Both the position numbers and the translations under genes were made by a program. 17,473 nucleotides of DNA, from positions 1 to 17,473 of the forward strand of contig JAICWX010000185.1 in the NCBI GenBank assembly GCA_025934635.1, written 5' to 3'. Shown in pieces: positions 14,138 through 17,473 of this stretch. The stretch comes from Streptosporangiaceae bacterium. GTDB lineage: Bacteria > Actinomycetota > Actinomycetes > Streptosporangiales > Streptosporangiaceae. Below the pieces are notes generated by a model. The model was not told where the DNA came from. It searched no databases and worked only from the letters and a program-made list of their open reading frames with translations. Each line of letters starts with the position of its first letter. The first letter of the stretch is position 1.

Positions 14138-14944
14138 TTAGGGTTTGCGGGCTACGGCGCCGTAGGCGGCCAGGGGTCGGGTGGTGTCGGCGCCGGGGCC
14201 GGGGCGCCAGCGGTGCAGCTGGACCAGGCCGGGGTCGAGCAGGTCGAGGCCGTCGAAGAAGCGGCTGACCTGGTCGTGGCTGCGGGCTACGACCTGGACG
14301 GGGCCCATCCGCTGGTTGAGCTGGCGGAAGGCCGGGCCGAGACCCAGGTCAACGTCGCTGGCCGGGTGGGCGACGGTCAGGTAGCTGCCGGGCGGCACGG
14401 CATCCATCAGGGAGCGCACGATCTGCCAGGGATCGTCTTCGTCGGGAATGAACTGCAAGATCATGATCAGGCTGACCGCGACCGGCTGGGTGAGGTCCAG
14501 GGTGTCGGCCGCTTCCTGCAGGATCTTGCCGACATCCCGCAGGTCGGCGTCGATGTAGGCGCAGACGCCCTCGGGGGTGCTGGTCAGCAGGGCCTTGGCG
14601 TGGTTGAGCACGATGGGGTCGTTGTCCACGTAGACGATGCGGGACTCGGGCGCGGCCTGCTGGGCGACCTCGTGGGTGTTGTTCGACGACGGCAGGCCGG
14701 TGCCGATGTCGAGGAACTGGCGGATGCCCGCCTCGGCGGCCAGGTAGTGGACGGCGCGGCCGAGGAAGGCGCGGTTCTTCCTGACGCCCGTGACGATGTC
14801 CGGGTACTGGCTGATCATCGTCTCCGCGGCCTCCCGGTCCACGGCGAAGTTGTCCTTGCCCCCCAGCCAGTAGTCGTAGATCCGCGCGATCGACGCCACG
14901 CTGGTGTCGATCTGCGGCCTGCGACCGGGCTGTTCCTGTGCCAC
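14138..14944 (-). CDS. SAM-dependent methyltransferase, PF04672 (DUF574) family, second copy
   Basis: From the GTG at 14944 this protein has 268 residues. It carries the same series of motifs as the paralogue at 8506-9375: SIARIYDYWLGGKDNFAVDRE, FLDIGTGLPSSNNTHEVAQ (SAM binding), IVYVDNDPIVLNHA, FIPDEDDPW, HPASDV and the terminal YGAVARKP. The frame stays open far upstream, but that part is arginine- and proline-rich and lies antisense to the WYL gene, so it is not coding. AGGGG 6 bases before the GTG supports the chosen start, and the family motif begins shortly after it. The substrate is unknown. It is divergent from a WYL-domain regulator across 48 bases, which suggests co-control. On the minus strand GATAAT (14983-14988) could be its -10. 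Confidence 0.92.
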   Translation of the reverse strand: MAQEQPGRRPQIDTSVASIARIYDYWLGGKDNFAVDREAAETMISQYPDIVTGVRKNRAFLGRAVHYLAAEAGIRQFLDIGTGLPSSNNTHEVAQQAAPESRIVYVDNDPIVLNHAKALLTSTPEGVCAYIDADLRDVGKILQEAADTLDLTQPVAVSLIMILQFIPDEDDPWQIVRSLMDAVPPGSYLTVAHPASDVDLGLGPAFRQLNQRMGPVQVVARSHDQVSRFFDGLDLLDPGLVQLHRWRPGPGADTTRPLAAYGAVARKP

Positions 14945-14980
14945 GTGGGCCCCTGCCCTTCTGCGTTCGGTGGTTTCGGG

Positions 14981-14988
14981 GATTATCT
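14981..14988. promoter_or_regulatory. Overlapping divergent -10 candidates between methyltransferase and WYL genes
   Basis: On the minus strand, GATAAT at 14983-14988 is one base from the TATAAT consensus. On the plus strand, GATTAT (14981-14986) lies 6 bases before the WYL gene ATG, which would fit a leaderless start, though the match to TANNNT is imperfect. The two would use the same bases, so expression of the two genes may be mutually exclusive. Confidence 0.3.
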
Positions 14989-14992
14989 CATC

Positions 14993-16024
14993 ATGGCGCG
15001 TGAGGTGAGTCCGACGGCGCGGGCGCTGGTGGCACTGGAAATTATCCAGGGGAACCCGGGGATTACGGCGCGGCAGCTCGGGGAGCGGCTGGGCGTGTCG
15101 GACCGGGCGGCGCGGCGGTACGTGGCGATCCTGCGGGAGGCGGAGCTGCCGGTCGAGGCGGTCAGCGGGCCTTACGGGGGTTACCGGGCCGGACGGGGAT
15201 TGCGGCTGCCGCCGCTGATGTTCAGCGCCGCCGAGGCGATGGGGCTGGTCATGGCGGTGCTGGAGGGACATCGGTACGCGGCTGATCCCGGGGACCTGGT
15301 GGGCGGGGCACTGGCCAAGATCGTTCGGTCGCTGCCGGAGCGGGTGGCGGGACCGGTGCGGGCGGTCCGTGAGACCTCGGCCGCTCCCCCGCCGGCCCCG
15401 GAAACCCGGGTCAGCCCGGAGCTGACGTCCCGGCTGATCGAGGCGTGCGCGGCGGCGCGGCCGCTGCGGCTGGTGTACCGGCTGGGGCCGGACAAGACGC
15501 GGGAGATGGAGATCGAGCCGTGGGCGGTGGTGCTGCGGCATAGCCGCTGGTACCTGCTGGGCTGGTCACGCACCCGGCAGGCGCAGCGGGCGCTGCGGGT
15601 GGACCGGATCGCGGCGGCGCAGGACGGCCCGGGGACGTTCACGCCGCCGCCGGACCTGGATGCGCGCGGGACGCTGGAGGACCACCTGTCGCAGGGCTGG
15701 GCCCATCCGGTCGAGGTGCTCGTCGACGCCGTTCCCGGGGACGTGGAACGGTGGCTGCCGCGGAGCCTGGGACGGCTGGAGCCGGACGGGGAAGGCCGGA
15801 CGCGGCTGCGGGCCTCGACGGAAGACGCGGACTGGTACGTCCGGCGGCTCGCTCTTCTCCCGGCGCCGTTCCGCGTTCTCGGGTCGGACCCGGTCCGGCA
15901 GGCGATGGCCGAGCTTGCCCGGCGGCTGGCTAGGTCAGCAGATGGCCTCGGCGAGGAGGCTGACGGCGGTGATCAGCTCGGATTCGGTGGGGAGGGCGAA
16001 GCCGAGCAGGAGGGCCGGGGGTGA
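14993..16024 (+). CDS. WYL-domain transcriptional regulator with N-terminal HTH
   Basis: This 343-residue protein starts with a DeoR/HTH_11-type winged helix (residues 6-60: ALVALEIIQGNPGITARQLG, SDRAARRYVAILREAE, SGPYGGYRAG). The central WYL ligand-sensing domain contains RPLRLVYRL, MEIEPWAVVLRHSRWYLLGWS (W186-Y187-L188) and RALRVDRI, followed by a WCX-like C-terminal region ending near MAELARRLA. WYL regulators sense nucleic-acid fragments or other ligands. The frame is open upstream to 14213, but that part is antisense to the methyltransferase gene, and 14993 is the first ATG at the domain boundary. The last about 30 residues (from RSADGLGEEADGG) look unlike the family. They are read antisense through the end of the MocR-type gene, with which it overlaps by 90 bases. 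A TAG one frame away at 15931 lies where the protein would normally end. Confidence 0.9.
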   Translation: MAREVSPTARALVALEIIQGNPGITARQLGERLGVSDRAARRYVAILREAELPVEAVSGPYGGYRAGRGLRLPPLMFSAAEAMGLVMAVLEGHRYAADPGDLVGGALAKIVRSLPERVAGPVRAVRETSAAPPPAPETRVSPELTSRLIEACAAARPLRLVYRLGPDKTREMEIEPWAVVLRHSRWYLLGWSRTRQAQRALRVDRIAAAQDGPGTFTPPPDLDARGTLEDHLSQGWAHPVEVLVDAVPGDVERWLPRSLGRLEPDGEGRTRLRASTEDADWYVRRLALLPAPFRVLGSDPVRQAMAELARRLARSADGLGEEADGGDQLGFGGEGEAEQEGRG

Positions 16025-17302
16025 CGGGGCGTGCACCGTGCAGTGGCGGTGCAGTTCGTGCAGGCCGACGCCGAGGCCGCGGGCCCGTTCGGCGGTGGCG
16101 TGCTCGTCGGCGCCGCCGGGCAGCCAGGCGAGCACGTGCAGGCCGGCCTCGGTGCCGCTGACCCGGACGCCGGGCAGGCGGGTGCCGAGCGCCTCGACCA
16201 GGATGTTGCGCTTAGCCCGGTAGTTCCGGCGCATCGCGCGCAGGTGACGCTCGAGCGCGGCCTCCTCGATGAACGAGGCCATCGCGACCTGGTCCAGGGT
16301 CGGCGGGGTCACCCCGGTGACCAGCAGCATGTCCTCGACGTCATCGATCAGGTGCGACGGGGGGACCAGCCAGGCCAGCCGCAGGGCCGGGGCCAGCGTC
16401 TTGCTGGTGGTGCCGACGAAGGCCACCAGGTCCGGCGCCAGTCCCTGCAGCGACGCGACCGGGTCCCGGCCGAACCGGTACTCCACGTCGTAGTCGTCCT
16501 CGACGATCAGCGCGCCGCGCGCGCGGGCCCAGGCGATCAGGGCGCCACGGCGTTCGGCGGTCATCACCACCCCGGTCGGGTAGTGGTGCGCCGGGGTGAT
16601 CACCACCGCGTCCACGTCGGCGGCGGCCAGCTCGGAGACGACGAGGCCGTCGGCGTCGACCCGGACCGGGACGGCCTCCAGCCCGGCGTGCTCGGCGGTG
16701 TACCGCTGCCAGCGCCAGCCGGGGTCCTCGATCGCGACCCGGCGGCCGCCGTTCTTCCTGACCGCGTGCCACAGCACGGTCAGCGCCTGGGAGGCCGCGC
16801 AGCAGACGACCACGTGATCGGGTTCCACCACCACGCCCCGCACCCGGGCCAGGTAGCCGGCCACGGCGTGCCTGAGCTCGGCGGTGCCGCGGTGGCTGGC
16901 GTAGGCGAGCCGCCGGTCCGGCAGCTCGCGCAGGGCGCGGACCAGCGCCGCCTTCCAGCGGGCGCGCGGGAAGGCGTGGTAGTCGGCTTGCCCGGGCCGC
17001 AGGTCGTAGCGGAAGTGGTGGGCCGGGTTGGGCGGCCGCTGGGCGGGCGGCCGGGCCGAGGAGGCCAGCCCGGCGACCCGGGTGCCCGAGCCGCGCCGGG
17101 CCGACAGGTAACCCTCGGTGGCGAGCTGGGCGTAGCTGTCGACGACCACGCCGCGGGAGACGTCCAGCTGGTCGGCCAGGTCCCGGGTGGGCGGCAGCAC
17201 CGAGCCGGGCGGCAGCCGGCCCGACCGGATCGCCACCCGCAGTGCGTCTTCGAGCTGTCGGCGCAGCGCGATGCCGGGCCGGAATTCGACCTCCAGTTCC
17301 AC
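15935..17302 (-). CDS. MocR/PdxR-type regulator (GntR helix-turn-helix fused to aminotransferase domain)
   Basis: This 455-residue protein has a GntR winged helix at residues 5-75 (LRVAIRSGRLPPGSVLPPTR, VSRGVVVDSYAQLATEGYLSARRGSGTRVA). A fold-type I aminotransferase domain follows from about residue 100: EDPGWRWQRYTAEHAG, TPAHHYPTGVVMTAERR, IVEDDYDVEYRF and PLP-binding K301 in GTTSKTLAPALRLAW. Proteins of this kind sense PLP or an amino compound and control vitamin B6, GABA or transport genes, often divergently transcribed. The start is GTG at 17302, with no ribosome binding site but with TAGCTT 6 bases upstream, fitting a leaderless message. Direct repeats upstream are probable binding sites. 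The likely target gene would lie beyond the right edge. Its stop is within the WYL gene's 3' end. Confidence 0.95.
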   Translation of the reverse strand: MELEVEFRPGIALRRQLEDALRVAIRSGRLPPGSVLPPTRDLADQLDVSRGVVVDSYAQLATEGYLSARRGSGTRVAGLASSARPPAQRPPNPAHHFRYDLRPGQADYHAFPRARWKAALVRALRELPDRRLAYASHRGTAELRHAVAGYLARVRGVVVEPDHVVVCCAASQALTVLWHAVRKNGGRRVAIEDPGWRWQRYTAEHAGLEAVPVRVDADGLVVSELAAADVDAVVITPAHHYPTGVVMTAERRGALIAWARARGALIVEDDYDVEYRFGRDPVASLQGLAPDLVAFVGTTSKTLAPALRLAWLVPPSHLIDDVEDMLLVTGVTPPTLDQVAMASFIEEAALERHLRAMRRNYRAKRNILVEALGTRLPGVRVSGTEAGLHVLAWLPGGADEHATAERARGLGVGLHELHRHCTVHAPSPPALLLGFALPTESELITAVSLLAEAIC

Positions 17303-17308
17303 AAACCG

Positions 17309-17314
17309 AAGCTA
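17309..17314 (-). promoter_or_regulatory. -10 hexamer of a leaderless promoter for the MocR-type gene
   Basis: TAGCTT on the minus strand lies 6 bases before the GTG at 17302. At 17 bases further upstream is GTGTCC (17332-17337), a weak -35. The nearest CGATTGGAC box begins within this -35. Confidence 0.5.
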
Positions 17315-17336
17315 CCCGCTCCGGGACATCCGGACA

Positions 17337-17378
17337 CGATTGGACTCATATATATGCGGGCGATTGGACCGATTGACG
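17337..17378. promoter_or_regulatory. Direct repeats CGATTGGAC, putative MocR binding sites, with an AT-rich palindrome
   Basis: CGATTGGAC occurs at 17337-17345 and 17361-17369, followed directly by a variant CGATTGACG at 17370-17378. Between the first two is the palindrome CATATATATG (17347-17356). MocR/PdxR-type regulators are known to bind direct repeats upstream of their genes, and the position just upstream of the predicted -35 fits. Confidence 0.55.
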
Positions 17379-17399
17379 AGACCACTGGCCGGTTAGGCT
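17373..17399 (+). promoter_or_regulatory. Possible outward promoter toward a gene beyond the right edge
   Basis: TTGACG (17373-17378) and TAGGCT (17394-17399) are 15 bases apart, a short but possible spacing. The first hexamer overlaps the third putative MocR box. An ATG at 17419 opens a frame of 18 codons to the window edge, but it is too short to judge. Confidence 0.3.
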
Positions 17400-17473
17400 G
17401 GCTGACGCCGGGCGTCACATGCCGGGGGCTGACGCCAGGCGGCGGTGTGCTCTGGGACCGGGGCGGTCCCGCG

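Noticed and set aside
14213..14992. Upstream extension of the WYL gene frame
   Set aside because: It is antisense to the second methyltransferase gene and shows no domain; the WYL protein begins naturally at the ATG at 14993.
14945..15541. Upstream extension of the second methyltransferase frame
   Set aside because: Pro/Arg/Gln-rich sequence antisense to the WYL gene; the GTG at 14944 has a ribosome binding site and sits at the family N-terminus.

Overview
The window is very GC-rich, densely coded, uses GTG starts and shows leaderless promoters (TANNNT hexamers 6-7 bases before a start codon). The gene content (two PF04672-type methyltransferases, a WYL regulator, a MocR regulator, an F420/PPOX-type oxidoreductase, split LigD genes and a MurA with Asp at the Cys115 position) points to the chromosome of a filamentous actinomycete. 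I cannot name the genus. I see no tRNA, rRNA, CRISPR array, transposase or phage gene. No stretch over 300 bases lacks a gene; the longest gaps are 5552-5736 and 17303-17473.

Layout. Bases 2-1660 hold the 3' part of an SF2 helicase gene. Convergent to it is a two-gene DNA-repair operon on the minus strand: a LigD-type 3'-phosphoesterase/ATP-dependent ligase (2569-4101), overlapping by 20 bases with a LigD-type polymerase/primase (1689-2588). Divergent from this lies a TSUP permease (4158-5111), which ends inside the same CTAG as a small DUF protein (5108-5551, minus). A MurA homologue (5737-7035) and a patatin-like lipase (7074-7898) follow, both with leaderless-type promoters. A small, lower-GC gene for a secreted SH3-like protein (8017-8394) comes next.

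The centre carries a minus-strand methyltransferase (8506-9375) and a LacI-family repressor (9421-10440). The repressor is divergent from a secreted GH30 glycosidase with a C-terminal F5/8-type carbohydrate-binding domain (10569-12536). The shared 10441-10568 region has paired TTTGTTNCA boxes at both ends and probably forms a sugar-responsive control unit. A cupin gene and an aldo/keto reductase gene then form an operon; the reductase has lost its catalytic middle by an in-frame deletion. An F420/PPOX-type oxidoreductase (13730-14128) meets a second methyltransferase tail to tail (14138-14944, minus), which is divergent from a WYL regulator (14993-16024). The WYL gene runs 90 bases into the end of a MocR/PdxR-type regulator (15935-17302, minus), whose upstream region carries direct repeats typical of that family.

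I did not find a clearly new multi-gene system. The best leads are the LacI/GH30 operator layout, the internally deleted reductase, the lower-GC secreted protein with tandem repeats upstream, the WYL/MocR overlap, and the fosfomycin-insensitive MurA signature. All calls rest on reading the sequence and on remembered family motifs; no database search was run.
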